From NCBI GenBank assembly GCA_050181835.1, contig JBFXCU010000015.1, positions 6,406 through 70,405 on the forward strand: a stretch of DNA of 64,000 nucleotides, written 5' to 3'. Made by a program: the position numbers and the translations under genes. Positions 8,681 through 17,124 of the stretch are shown here, one piece after another; position 1 is the first letter of the stretch, and every line of letters starts with the position of its first letter. The DNA comes from CAILZL01 sp050181835 (GTDB lineage: Bacteria > Pseudomonadota > Gammaproteobacteria > Steroidobacterales > Steroidobacteraceae). The notes beneath the pieces are model-generated. The model ran no database searches. It saw only the letters and a list, made by a program, of their open reading frames with translations, and had not been told where the DNA came from.

Positions 8681-9437
8681 GACAAACCGCATGCGCATTC
8701 TGATTGTAGACGATGAAGCGCCCGCACGTGAGCGGCTGCAACGCCTGCTCAGCGATACGCCTGACTACGAACTAATTGGCCAGGCCGCTAATGGCGAGCA
8801 AGCCTTACAACTATGCCAGCAACAGCAACCCGACGTAGTACTGCTGGATGTGCGCATGCCGGGACTCTCTGGTATTGAAGTGGCGCAACACCTCAATACC
8901 CTAGACGAACCGCCTGCGGTGATTTTCACCACCGCGTATGACGACTATGCGCTTGATGCCTTTGAAGCCGAAGCCATCGGCTATTTGCTCAAACCTATTC
9001 GCAAGGAAAAGCTGGCGCGAGCGCTACATCATGCAGCGCGGCTATCATTAAGCCGCCTGCAACAACTCAAAAATAAAAATGCTGCCAGCACGGCGCGTGC
9101 CCATATCTGCGCCAAGCTCGGCGAACAACTGCGCCTGATTCCCGTCAACGACATTCGTTACTTCGTTGCCGAACAGAAATACATCACCGTGCATCACGCG
9201 AAAGGTACAGATTTGATTGATGAGTCATTGAAGGACTTAAGTGCCGAGTTCGCCGAGGGTTTCATCCGCATTCATCGCAACACGCTAGTTGCAGAACGCG
9301 TCATTGCTGGCGTCGTGCGTGACGAAGAGGGTCAATACAAAGTGCAGTTACGTGACACTACTGAAATGCTGCCGATTAGCAGACGACACAACACTGCTGT
9401 CTTGCGAAGGCTGCGTGGTGAACTCGATTCTGAATAG
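8664..9437 (+). CDS. LytTR-family response regulator (AlgR-like)
   Basis: A 257-residue regulator. The receiver domain (about residues 10-125) has the acidic pocket DDE, the phospho-acceptor Asp in DVVLLDVRMPG, and Lys in GYLLKPIRKEK. The LytTR DNA-binding domain (about 155-257) has RLIPVNDIRYFVAEQKYITVH and GFIRIHRNTLVA. It should bind DNA as a dimer when phosphorylated by the kinase upstream. I chose ATG 8664, which has AGGAA four bases before it and overlaps the kinase stop by 17 bases; ATG 8691 is a possible shorter start. Confidence 0.88.
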   Translation: MSQIDETNRMRILIVDDEAPARERLQRLLSDTPDYELIGQAANGEQALQLCQQQQPDVVLLDVRMPGLSGIEVAQHLNTLDEPPAVIFTTAYDDYALDAFEAEAIGYLLKPIRKEKLARALHHAARLSLSRLQQLKNKNAASTARAHICAKLGEQLRLIPVNDIRYFVAEQKYITVHHAKGTDLIDESLKDLSAEFAEGFIRIHRNTLVAERVIAGVVRDEEGQYKVQLRDTTEMLPISRRHNTAVLRRLRGELDSE

Positions 9438-9498
9438 CCGCGCCGATCCAACCGCATACAGGCGAGTAAGAACGATTATCTAGATTTATTTTCCAGAC

Positions 9499-9777
9499 TT
9501 ATTTGTGCTTGAATGCGTAGTAAATACGCCGCGCCGTAGTCAGTAACACCACACCACGGCTCAACTTTGTCCACCAGCCAGAGCGACCTGCACCAAGTAA
9601 CAGAGCAAGGCCACCTGCCAGCAACGCCGGGCTCGTCAATACATTGCGGACGGAACCCAACATCTCGTCCGTGCGCTGCCATCGCTGCTCAATAACGGCA
9701 ACCTGCTCTGCCAGCTGCATACGCTGCATCTCGCAGCGAGCTTGCAACTGCGCACTACGACTGAACGTACGCGGCAT
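9499..9777 (-). CDS. YqjK-like small membrane-associated protein
   Basis: A 92-residue basic protein. The N-terminal half is a helix rich in Gln/Arg (QARCEMQRMQLAEQVAVIEQ), followed by one hydrophobic segment SPALLAGGLALLLGAGR and a basic tail ending FKHK. Size, topology and position downstream of YqjE-like and YqjD-like genes match YqjK. No biochemical function is established for the family. It is four bases from the preceding gene, so it is probably in the same transcript. Confidence 0.65.
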   Translation of the reverse strand: MPRTFSRSAQLQARCEMQRMQLAEQVAVIEQRWQRTDEMLGSVRNVLTSPALLAGGLALLLGAGRSGWWTKLSRGVVLLTTARRIYYAFKHK

Positions 9778-9780
9778 AAC

Positions 9781-10203
9781 TCACTCACGACTCCCGAAGC
9801 GTTCATCCAAGCGTTGTCGATCGCGCGCCAATTCAATCAGCGTGGCATTGAGCAAACGCGGTTTGTCATGCAGTTGGCGACGTAGCCGCAGCATGGCAAA
9901 TACTGCGATCAACAAGAACGCAGCCGTAACTAGCATGGATACCAATACACGATGCGTATCCCAGAAAATGAGGATCACCACCAAGGCCGCTAGAAACAGG
10001 CCGATACCCGCAGCGATCAACGCCACAGCCGCCCATAGAACCACGTTTGCAGCACGTTGAATTTCTTCCTGCAGCTCAGCGGTCAACAGTTCCACACGCG
10101 TTTGCAACATCGCCACCAAGGTAGCAAACACCTGTGTGAGCGATTGCAGCATGCCACTGATCGGGCCGCTGGGCTCTGTGTTACTTGGTTCTGTCTCTTG
10201 CAT
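9781..10203 (-). CDS. YqjE-like phage-holin-superfamily membrane protein
   Basis: A 140-residue protein with an amphipathic N-terminal helix (GMLQSLTQVFATLVAMLQTRVELLTAEL) and two membrane helices (VLWAAVALIAAGIGLFLAALVV and VLVSMLVTAAFLLIAVFAML). This is the layout of the YqjE/holin-III family. Despite the name these are ordinary chromosomal genes, found with yqjD and yqjK. I chose ATG 10203; an in-frame TTG at 10227 overlaps the upstream stop but adds eight atypical residues. The C-terminus is basic and cytoplasmic. Confidence 0.72.
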   Translation of the reverse strand: MQETEPSNTEPSGPISGMLQSLTQVFATLVAMLQTRVELLTAELQEEIQRAANVVLWAAVALIAAGIGLFLAALVVILIFWDTHRVLVSMLVTAAFLLIAVFAMLRLRRQLHDKPRLLNATLIELARDRQRLDERFGSRE

Positions 10204-10223
10204 CTGTATGTATAATACGGAAC

Positions 10224-10532
10224 TCAATCACGACGGCGCAGCAGCATGCCGATCACCAGTCCCAGACTGGCAGCAAAGCCGACTGACTGCCAAGGATTTG
10301 CCTTGATATGCGTTTCCGCAGCTTCAGTTGCATCGCGTGCAGTTTGCATGACTTGATCTTGGGCACTGGCCAACCGTACTTTGGCCTGCTGCAACGATTC
10401 ATTGGCGCGGGCACGTACCGCATCTACACGTTCGCCGGTTTGGCTGGCGGTGACCTGCAACAACGCCTCGGCATCGCGGGCCAACACTTTCAGGTCTTCC
10501 ATCAACTTGGCGGTGGTTACTGGGGTGGACAT
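10224..10532 (-). CDS. DUF883 (YqjD/ElaB) family membrane-anchored protein
   Basis: A 102-residue protein. A long charged helix (LMEDLKVLARDAEALLQVTAS and onward) is followed by the signature HIKANPWQSVGFAASLGLVIGMLLRRRD, a C-terminal membrane anchor with an Arg-rich end. In Escherichia coli YqjD and ElaB are stationary-phase inner-membrane proteins that bind ribosomes through the N-terminal region; that is family knowledge. It is the first gene of a three-gene minus-strand set with yqjE-like and yqjK-like genes. Confidence 0.85.
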   Translation of the reverse strand: MSTPVTTAKLMEDLKVLARDAEALLQVTASQTGERVDAVRARANESLQQAKVRLASAQDQVMQTARDATEAAETHIKANPWQSVGFAASLGLVIGMLLRRRD

Positions 10533-10706
10533 TAGATACTCTCCTAGCTATATCGCCCGAGGTTGCGGGCACGAAACCAACAATCGTCACACCCTATACG
10601 TCCGACAGAAGCTAGTGCTCTGTCCGCAGAAAAGTTAGCAGCGCAATACCATGTTAATGGCTAACATGTTGGCCCAACTTGATAAAGGCCCGCAAGGGTT
10701 GTGAGA

Positions 10707-11819
10707 ATGAACAGTCTACCGCAGACGCCCAATGGATTCAGTTCTTTCTACGTGCGCACGTTCAGTCTGTCAGCCGCTGCGCTGCTGATCCTGGCCTGTT
10801 ATCGCATTATTTCGCCGTTCCTTGGTCCGTTGCTATGGGCGATTTTTTTTGCGTTTCTATTGGGACCGACGCATCTGCGACTGACCCGCAAACTGGGTAA
10901 TCGGGCAGATCGTTCCGCGCTACTACTGACCGGCCTGGCGCTGCTGGCGCTGATGGGACCGCTGGCTGCATTTGCAGGCGCATTTGTGCAGCAAGCCAGC
11001 TCACTCATCAAGCATCTACAGAAATTCATTAGCAATGAAACACGCAATGATCTGCAACAACTAACCAATCAACCCTGGCTACAAAGCATACTGCTCTGGT
11101 TGGATCAAACGCTGAACATCAGTGTTGTACAGCTGCGCACTTGGTTGGGCGAGGCAACACGCGAGTTGGTACAGATTCTGGCCGGTTTCAGTGGTCAAGT
11201 ATTCTTGGGTGCCATCGGCTCCGTAGTCGGATTGTGTTTGACTATTTTCTTCATGTTTTTTTTCATCCGTGATGGCAAACAGATGCTGGAAGCTACCCGC
11301 GAATTGATTCCTTTGCCTACCAAAAAGCGCAGCGAACTATACGAACACCTCTCTGCCGTAACACGAGCCGTAGTGGTAGGGACGGGCCTGACAGCATTGA
11401 TTCAAGGCGCCCTGGTAGGAGCGGCATTTTTGATTGTGGGCCTGCCGTCACCGTTAGTATTCGGTGTCATCGCCGCATTGCTGGCGCTACTGCCGTTTGC
11501 TGGCACCGCTATTGTCTGGCTACCCGCCGCTCTGATTCTGATAGCGCAGGATCGCTGGGGCGCGGCGATTTTCATGCTGGTATGGGGGGCGCTGCTGGTA
11601 TCAATGATAGACAATTTCCTCAAACCGCTACTCATCTCCGGACGCAGCAAAGTGGCCACTCTCACTGTATTCATTGGTGTGCTGGGTGGCGTCTCCGCAT
11701 TTGGTGCCATCGGTGTATTCATGGGCCCGGTGGTACTGGCGCTGGCCGTTGCGTTAATTCAATTCCAGCTGGAAGCCAAGCGTGATGCCGAGCACCAGCT
11801 CACCACAACTAATAACTGA
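10707..11819 (+). CDS. AI-2E/PerM family transporter
   Basis: A 370-residue membrane protein with about eight helices. It has the family features: an N-terminal pair of helices (LGPLLWAIFFAFLLGP), a long soluble stretch (about residues 95-150), FMFFFIRDGKQM, and a C-terminal block IDNFLKPLLISGRSKV followed by VFIGVLGGVSAFGAIGVFMGPVVLAL. Some members export autoinducer-2 or ions; the substrate here is unknown. ATG 10707 is preferred over GTG 10701 because AAGGG lies eight bases before it. It sits 11 bases upstream of hemC. Confidence 0.85.
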   Translation: MNSLPQTPNGFSSFYVRTFSLSAAALLILACYRIISPFLGPLLWAIFFAFLLGPTHLRLTRKLGNRADRSALLLTGLALLALMGPLAAFAGAFVQQASSLIKHLQKFISNETRNDLQQLTNQPWLQSILLWLDQTLNISVVQLRTWLGEATRELVQILAGFSGQVFLGAIGSVVGLCLTIFFMFFFIRDGKQMLEATRELIPLPTKKRSELYEHLSAVTRAVVVGTGLTALIQGALVGAAFLIVGLPSPLVFGVIAALLALLPFAGTAIVWLPAALILIAQDRWGAAIFMLVWGALLVSMIDNFLKPLLISGRSKVATLTVFIGVLGGVSAFGAIGVFMGPVVLALAVALIQFQLEAKRDAEHQLTTTNN

Positions 11820-11830
11820 AAGTAAGCAAG

Positions 11831-12748
11831 ATGACTACATTACGTATCGCCACTCGCGAAAGCCGCTTGGCACTCTGGCAAGCAGAACACGTCGCCGGCT
11901 TGCTACGCCAACATCACCCGCACGTAGAAGTGGTGTTAGTGCCAATGACAACCACTGGCGATCAAGTACTGGATCGCACCCTTGCCCAAGTCGGCGGCAA
12001 GGGGTTATTTGTCAAAGAATTGGAATGGGCGTTACTACACGATCAAGCGGATATTGCCGTACATTCCATGAAGGATGTACCTAGCGAGTTGCCGGAAGGA
12101 TTAATCCTGACCTGTATGCTGACGCGCGCCGATGCACGCGATGCCTTTGTATCCAACCATTTCGCGCGTTTTGCCGATCTACCGCTAGGCGCACACGTCG
12201 GCACCGCCAGCTTGCGTCGGCAAAGCCAATTACTGGCACTGCGTCCTGATCTGCGCATTTCTCCGGTGCGAGGCAATGTGGAAACACGCCTGCGCAAACT
12301 GGATGAAAATCACTACGACGCCATTGTGCTGGCCAGCGCCGGCTTGAACCGACTGGGATTGGCGGCACGCATTAGTGAGCATCTTGATGAACAGCGCTCA
12401 ATTCCGGCTGCCGGACAAGGCGTCGTCGGCATTGAATGCCGGCAAGACGACACGCAAACGCTCGCCCTGTGTGCGGCGTTGAATGACCCTCAAGCCGAAC
12501 ACTGCGTGCGCGCCGAGCGAGCCTTCACCGCGCGACTGGAAGGCAGTTGTCAGGCACCGATTGCCGCATTCGCGACGCTACTCGATGAACAACTACACCT
12601 TACCGGACTGGTGGCATCACCCGATGGCCAGCAAGTCATTCGCGAACAGGCGCGAGGAACGCGCTTCGCACCCGAAGTGCTGGGTGAGCAACTGGCTGAG
12701 CGTGCGCTCAGCTTGGGCGCAGCAGAATTATTGGCGCGCTTGAAATGA
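11831..12748 (+). CDS. hemC: porphobilinogen deaminase (hydroxymethylbilane synthase)
   Basis: A 305-residue enzyme that joins four porphobilinogen molecules into hydroxymethylbilane in heme biosynthesis. Visible motifs are LRIATRESRLALWQAEHV at the N-terminus, VAVHSMKDVPSELPEGL-like ADIAVHSMKDVPSELP, LRRQSQLLALRPDL and RGNVETRLRKLD. The Cys that holds the dipyrromethane cofactor is in LEGSCQAPIAAFA. It is full length. Its stop overlaps the hemD start as ATGA, so the two are translationally coupled in a hemCDXY operon. Confidence 0.96.
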   Translation: MTTLRIATRESRLALWQAEHVAGLLRQHHPHVEVVLVPMTTTGDQVLDRTLAQVGGKGLFVKELEWALLHDQADIAVHSMKDVPSELPEGLILTCMLTRADARDAFVSNHFARFADLPLGAHVGTASLRRQSQLLALRPDLRISPVRGNVETRLRKLDENHYDAIVLASAGLNRLGLAARISEHLDEQRSIPAAGQGVVGIECRQDDTQTLALCAALNDPQAEHCVRAERAFTARLEGSCQAPIAAFATLLDEQLHLTGLVASPDGQQVIREQARGTRFAPEVLGEQLAERALSLGAAELLARLK

Positions 12749-13518
12749 TCCCTTACCTCGTGCCACCTTTGCAAGGATTGAGCATTCTGGTAACACGTCC
12801 AGCGCTACAATCTGACGCACTGAACACGCGCTTCGTATCACTGGGTGCACAAGTGATGTGTCTGCCAGCTATCGATATCGCCAGCTGCAATTTCCAGCTT
12901 CCCACAACTCACTACGACTTACTGATCTTCATCAGCAGCAACGCAGTCAGGTTTAGTCGTGCAGTGCTAGTAGCGCACGCACAAGCACGCATCGCCGCAG
13001 TGGGCACCAGTACCGCACAAGCGTTAATAGATGCAGGTTACCAAGTTGATATCACGCCACAGCTGGCAGCCAACAGTGAAACCCTGCTGAGTCATCCGCT
13101 GCTGCAAACGCCGCCCGCCAAGATTTTGATTGTGCGTGGGATCGGTGGCCGCGAATTACTGCGCAATACATTGATCGAGCGCGGCAGCGAGGTAGACGTG
13201 CTTGAAGTATACCGCCGCCAACCCAGCCAACCCGACCCGGCACAACTACAAGCGATCCAATTTCAACTACAAAGCGACGCCTTGACTGTGATTACCCTCA
13301 CCAGTGTTGCAATCGTGCAGTCGCTACATACCCTACTCGGTACAGCCATCACCGCTCCGCAAGTCATTTTACTGGCAGGCAGTACCCGCATTGCACGCGC
13401 CGCGCAGCAACTCGGCTGGCAAGGCGAAATCGTGCTGGCATACAGTCCTGAAGATGTCAGCCTTGTCGCAGCGCTGACGCGCTGGCACACCCGCGCCCGC
13501 AACGAGCTGATAAGATAA
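12745..13518 (+). CDS. hemD: uroporphyrinogen-III synthase
   Basis: A 257-residue protein with the two-lobed HemD layout. It starts near LSILVTRPALQSDALNTRFVSL, then LLIFISSNAVRFS, then AAVGTSTAQALIDAGY and ILIVRGIGGRELLRNTLIERG. The C-terminal lobe has TVITLTSVAIVQSLHTLL. It closes and inverts ring D of hydroxymethylbilane. HemD sequences diverge strongly, so the coupling to hemC (4-base overlap) is important support. Confidence 0.92.
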   Translation: MIPYLVPPLQGLSILVTRPALQSDALNTRFVSLGAQVMCLPAIDIASCNFQLPTTHYDLLIFISSNAVRFSRAVLVAHAQARIAAVGTSTAQALIDAGYQVDITPQLAANSETLLSHPLLQTPPAKILIVRGIGGRELLRNTLIERGSEVDVLEVYRRQPSQPDPAQLQAIQFQLQSDALTVITLTSVAIVQSLHTLLGTAITAPQVILLAGSTRIARAAQQLGWQGEIVLAYSPEDVSLVAALTRWHTRARNELIR

Positions 13519-13556
13519 GACGCTTCTTATACTACAAACCAACTATTCAATGCCGC

Positions 13557-14552
13557 ATGACCAGACCTGATCACAACTCCAGTTTTTCGCGTGGCACCAG
13601 CCGCACTGCACTCGTGGTGGTGGGTGTGCTGGCGCTGCTGGGCTTGGCCTATGCGATTTTGCGCGTCGATATTCTGCGCGCACGTATCGTTGTTCTACAG
13701 AATAGCAGCAAAACGCTTGAAGACAGCAATCGTCAACTGCAGATGCGACTGGAAGAATTGCTCAAGACCCAGCAAGGCAACACCATCCAGCTTAACCAGA
13801 TGCAGACCGAACTGGCCAACACTCACGAACAACTGGGTGGACTTCGCGATGGTGTAACACCAGCAATGCAACAATGGGCGCGCATTGAAGCGGTGTATCT
13901 ATTACGGATAGCGCGGGATCAGCTCCAACTGGGACATGATGTTGACAGTGCTACCCACAGTCTGGCTGCGGCACTCACTGCATTGAATGGTCATGGCGAA
14001 ACTGAAGCCGTGCAACGACAATTGATACAACAACTGCAACAACTGCGTGAATTACCCGTTGCTGAGTACGCGCGCGCCCAGCAACAGCTACAGCAATCCG
14101 CACTAATCGTTGCGCAGTTGCCGTTGCGTAAACCACATTTGCTAGATAGCGTGCGCGAAACACTACCCGAATCAGATCTTGCTCGTGGCTGGGCACAATT
14201 GCAACACGCTCTTAGCTCACTGATCAGCGTGCACAACGATGCCAGCCCCGCGCTCAATGACGCTACCCAGCTACTAGGACAGACACAGTTGCAAAGCTTG
14301 CTAACCCAGGCTGCGCTGGCAATCCGTGGGCACGATCAAACCACCTACCAAACCGCGCTGAAGCAGGCACAGACATTGATTACCCTTGTGCTAGATACAA
14401 AGCATACTGAGGTACAGACGCTGCAACGCCAGTTACAACAACTGGCACAACTGAACATCGCTCCCGCACTACCTGATCTAGATGGCAGTATTCGCACGCT
14501 GGAACATGGCTTACCCACTTCGCTATCTGGACAAATCATGAGTCAGCCATGA
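13557..14552 (+). CDS. hemX: HemX-like membrane protein (uroporphyrinogen-III C-methyltransferase-like family)
   Basis: A 331-residue protein with one N-terminal membrane helix (TALVVVGVLALLGLAYAILRV) and a periplasmic coiled-coil region rich in Gln and Leu (LEDSNRQLQMRLEELLKTQQ). The signature AMQQWARIEAVYLLRIARDQLQLGHDV is followed by further helices. Such HemX proteins lie between hemD and hemY in gammaproteobacteria. Although databases often call them C-methyltransferases, no SAM-binding methylase fold is visible. Its stop overlaps hemY (ATGA). Confidence 0.88.
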   Translation: MTRPDHNSSFSRGTSRTALVVVGVLALLGLAYAILRVDILRARIVVLQNSSKTLEDSNRQLQMRLEELLKTQQGNTIQLNQMQTELANTHEQLGGLRDGVTPAMQQWARIEAVYLLRIARDQLQLGHDVDSATHSLAAALTALNGHGETEAVQRQLIQQLQQLRELPVAEYARAQQQLQQSALIVAQLPLRKPHLLDSVRETLPESDLARGWAQLQHALSSLISVHNDASPALNDATQLLGQTQLQSLLTQAALAIRGHDQTTYQTALKQAQTLITLVLDTKHTEVQTLQRQLQQLAQLNIAPALPDLDGSIRTLEHGLPTSLSGQIMSQP

Positions 14553-15805
14553 AACGCGGCGTTTATCTCGCTCTGGCACTGATCTGCGGCGCATTACTCG
14601 CCAGCTTTCTCCTCACCGATCCGGGACGAGTGAATATCACTCTGCATAGCTACGTCATTGAGATGTCATTGCCGGTCGCGCTGCTATTATTGCTGGTCTT
14701 CTATATTGGCTTACGCCTGTGCGTACACCTGCTACGTGCGCGTGATCGTAATGCTGACGAACGCGCGGCGCGCCAGCGCGAACGTAGCCACCAACAATTG
14801 GCACAAGGCTTGATCGAGCTATCCGCTGGTGAGTGGCGCAAATCCGAACAGACCCTCACTCGTTCAGCCTATGGCGCCAGCTACCCACTGGTTCACTATC
14901 TGGCGGCAGCGCGCGCTGCGGAATTACAGGGGGCACAAGCTCGTCGTGATGAGTGGCTAGCCAAAGCGTTGGACGTATCACCTGAACATCGTGCTGCGGT
15001 ACATGTTACCCAAGCAGAAATGTTATTACGTCATAATCAGCTTGAAGCCGCATTAACCACTCTGGAACAACTGGACGTTAGCGGGGATCAAAATGCCCGC
15101 GGGCTGAGCTTGCTGGCACGCATTTATCGACAACAAGGCAACTGGCAGAAACTTAAGCTACTAGAACCAAAGCTGCGTAGTAATAGCGACATCCAACCAC
15201 AAGCGATTGATGAGGTGCTCGCGCAGATACATCTGGATATGCTGAAAGCAGCGGGCACATCCAGACAGTTACAGCAGTTGCAACATGCCTGGAACGAAGT
15301 GCCAAAATCAATGAGCAAACGTTCTGACGTAGTGCTCGCCTATGCCCATGCTGCCATTGCGTGCCAGGCACATGTGCTAGCGGAGAAAGCCTTACGCGAG
15401 CTGCTGAATGAGGAATGGAATGAAGCGGCTGTACTTGCCTATGGTGAACTTGCTCACGATGAACGCGGCATACCCGAGCCACTGAGCTTGTTGCAAACTG
15501 TGGAAAAATGGCTCAACTCACATCCCCAGGATGCCGCGCTACTACTAACCTGCGCACGGTGTTGCATACGCAATGAACTGTACGGCAAGGCGCGTAGCTA
15601 TCTGGAAGCCAGCCTTGGCGCACGACCGCGCTTGGAAACCTACCAGATGTTAGCCAATCTACTTGAGGTCAGTGGCGAGCGTGAGAAAGCACTCCAGTTA
15701 TTGAACCAAGCATTGATACTGGCAGTGGGACGCAAGTCCACTCTGCCGAGACTGCGCGCCTTGCGCACAACGGAACGTCGCTATGGCATTGATCGACGCA
15801 CTTAG
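14549..15805 (+). CDS. hemY: HemY-type TPR membrane protein
   Basis: A 418-residue protein with two N-terminal membrane helices (LALALICGALLASFLLTD and SLPVALLLLLVFYIGLRLCVHLL), then a HemY_N region and a C-terminal set of TPR-like helical repeats (LEAALTTLEQLDVSG, SLLARIYRQQGNWQKL). This is the proteobacterial HemY associated with late heme synthesis, unrelated to the Bacillus protoporphyrinogen oxidase of the same name. It is the last gene of hemCDXY. Overlap with hemX is four bases. Confidence 0.9.
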   Translation: MKRGVYLALALICGALLASFLLTDPGRVNITLHSYVIEMSLPVALLLLLVFYIGLRLCVHLLRARDRNADERAARQRERSHQQLAQGLIELSAGEWRKSEQTLTRSAYGASYPLVHYLAAARAAELQGAQARRDEWLAKALDVSPEHRAAVHVTQAEMLLRHNQLEAALTTLEQLDVSGDQNARGLSLLARIYRQQGNWQKLKLLEPKLRSNSDIQPQAIDEVLAQIHLDMLKAAGTSRQLQQLQHAWNEVPKSMSKRSDVVLAYAHAAIACQAHVLAEKALRELLNEEWNEAAVLAYGELAHDERGIPEPLSLLQTVEKWLNSHPQDAALLLTCARCCIRNELYGKARSYLEASLGARPRLETYQMLANLLEVSGEREKALQLLNQALILAVGRKSTLPRLRALRTTERRYGIDRRT

Positions 15806-15879
15806 CAAAAAAACAAGCGTTCATACAATGGCAGCAGCGCTCTTGGCCATCATGCATTAACAAGGGAAACGGTAATCAC

Positions 15880-16803
15880 GTGAAAGGGAACACCACAGTA
15901 TTTATTGTCGGTTGCGGCTATGTGGGCCGACATCTTGGGGTGCACTGCACGCAACAGTTCGGCTCGCGGCTTGGCAAGGACTTTCATCTGTATGGCCTAG
16001 TGAGCAGCACTCAACAGCTGCAGGCGCTACGCGCTGTGCGTATCGAACCCATCGTGCTGGACTTAGACAAACTCATTCGCAAGGATCTGTCGCCAGTATG
16101 GTGTCGCGATAGCCTGCTGTTCTATTTTGCGCCGCCACCGACTACTGGCGAAAGTGACACGCGCCTACATCGCTTCCTGAACATGCTGCCAGCAAAACCG
16201 CGCGCGTTCATCCAGATCAGCACTACTGGCGTCTATGGCAACACCTATGGGCAGCAAGTAGATGAAACCTCTCCAGTCAATCCACAAACAGCGCGGGCAC
16301 ATCGACGCATGAGCGCCGAGCATATTTCGCGGGTGTGGTGTATGGAGAATCAAGTGCGACGAGTAGTGTTGCGGGTACCGGCGATCTACGGCCCCGGACG
16401 CCTGCCTTTGGCTCGCCTGCACTCAGACGAGCCGGTGATTTGCCAAGAGCACTCACCCATCATCAATCGTATTCATGTGGATGACCTTGTGCAGGCATGC
16501 TGTGCTGCCGCTATAAACGAGACCATAAGCGGCGTTTACAACATTAGTGATGGCAATAACACCACCATGACCGACTACCTGCACCTTGTCGCGCAGCTTG
16601 CAGACCTGCCCAATCCCAGAGAAATCCCACTTGATGAAGCACAACTAAGCTTCAGCCCAGAATACCTTTCGTACTTGAACGAATCACGCCGTATAGATAA
16701 TTCACGATTGCTGCGTGAGCTAGGCATGCAACTGAAATATGCAGATCTGAAACAAGGAATTCTCGCCAGCCTACAAAGCCGACACAAGCAGAGCGCCAAG
16801 TAG
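15880..16803 (+). CDS. NAD-dependent epimerase/dehydratase-like SDR protein
   Basis: A 307-residue extended SDR. The Rossmann motif VFIVGCGYVGRHLG is at the N-terminus, and ISTTGVYGNTYGQQVDETSP holds the Ser and Tyr region; Lys of the usual YxxxK is replaced (the sequence reads AHRRMSAEHISR), so activity may differ from classical SDRs. RVPAIYGPGRLPLARLHS and NRIHVDDLVQACCAA are typical. Such proteins are often annotated as YeeZ-like sugar-nucleotide or NAD-binding proteins. The start codon is GTG at 15880; AAGGGA lies about 12 bases upstream. Confidence 0.8.
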   Translation: MKGNTTVFIVGCGYVGRHLGVHCTQQFGSRLGKDFHLYGLVSSTQQLQALRAVRIEPIVLDLDKLIRKDLSPVWCRDSLLFYFAPPPTTGESDTRLHRFLNMLPAKPRAFIQISTTGVYGNTYGQQVDETSPVNPQTARAHRRMSAEHISRVWCMENQVRRVVLRVPAIYGPGRLPLARLHSDEPVICQEHSPIINRIHVDDLVQACCAAAINETISGVYNISDGNNTTMTDYLHLVAQLADLPNPREIPLDEAQLSFSPEYLSYLNESRRIDNSRLLRELGMQLKYADLKQGILASLQSRHKQSAK

Positions 16804-17124
16804 GAAATCCAGCCGACCCACTGCTTCCAGATTTTGCGCAGAGGAGAATCAAAATCCGATCCATGATGGCAGAATAGATCGGACACAAAGCAGTGACGCA
16901 CTAGTGATTACGTCTATGAAAGCAAATCGCCCATAGAACACGTCTGCACGCACACACGCGCCTGCACAAATTCACAGGCACAAAATACTGCTTATTGCTG
17001 GATACTTTGGATTACTAACCCAATCATTTTTCTCGGCTGTGGCCTAGCTATTATCTATTAGCACGATAGCTCTAAAACGCCTTTCCTGATGTTTACAGCC
17101 CTTGCCCGCTGCAAACACACAGCA
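16804..17124. other. intergenic region between convergent genes
   Basis: No reading frame, RNA or clear terminator could be supported in these 321 bases between the SDR gene and the convergent TonB receptor gene. Confidence 0.5.
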
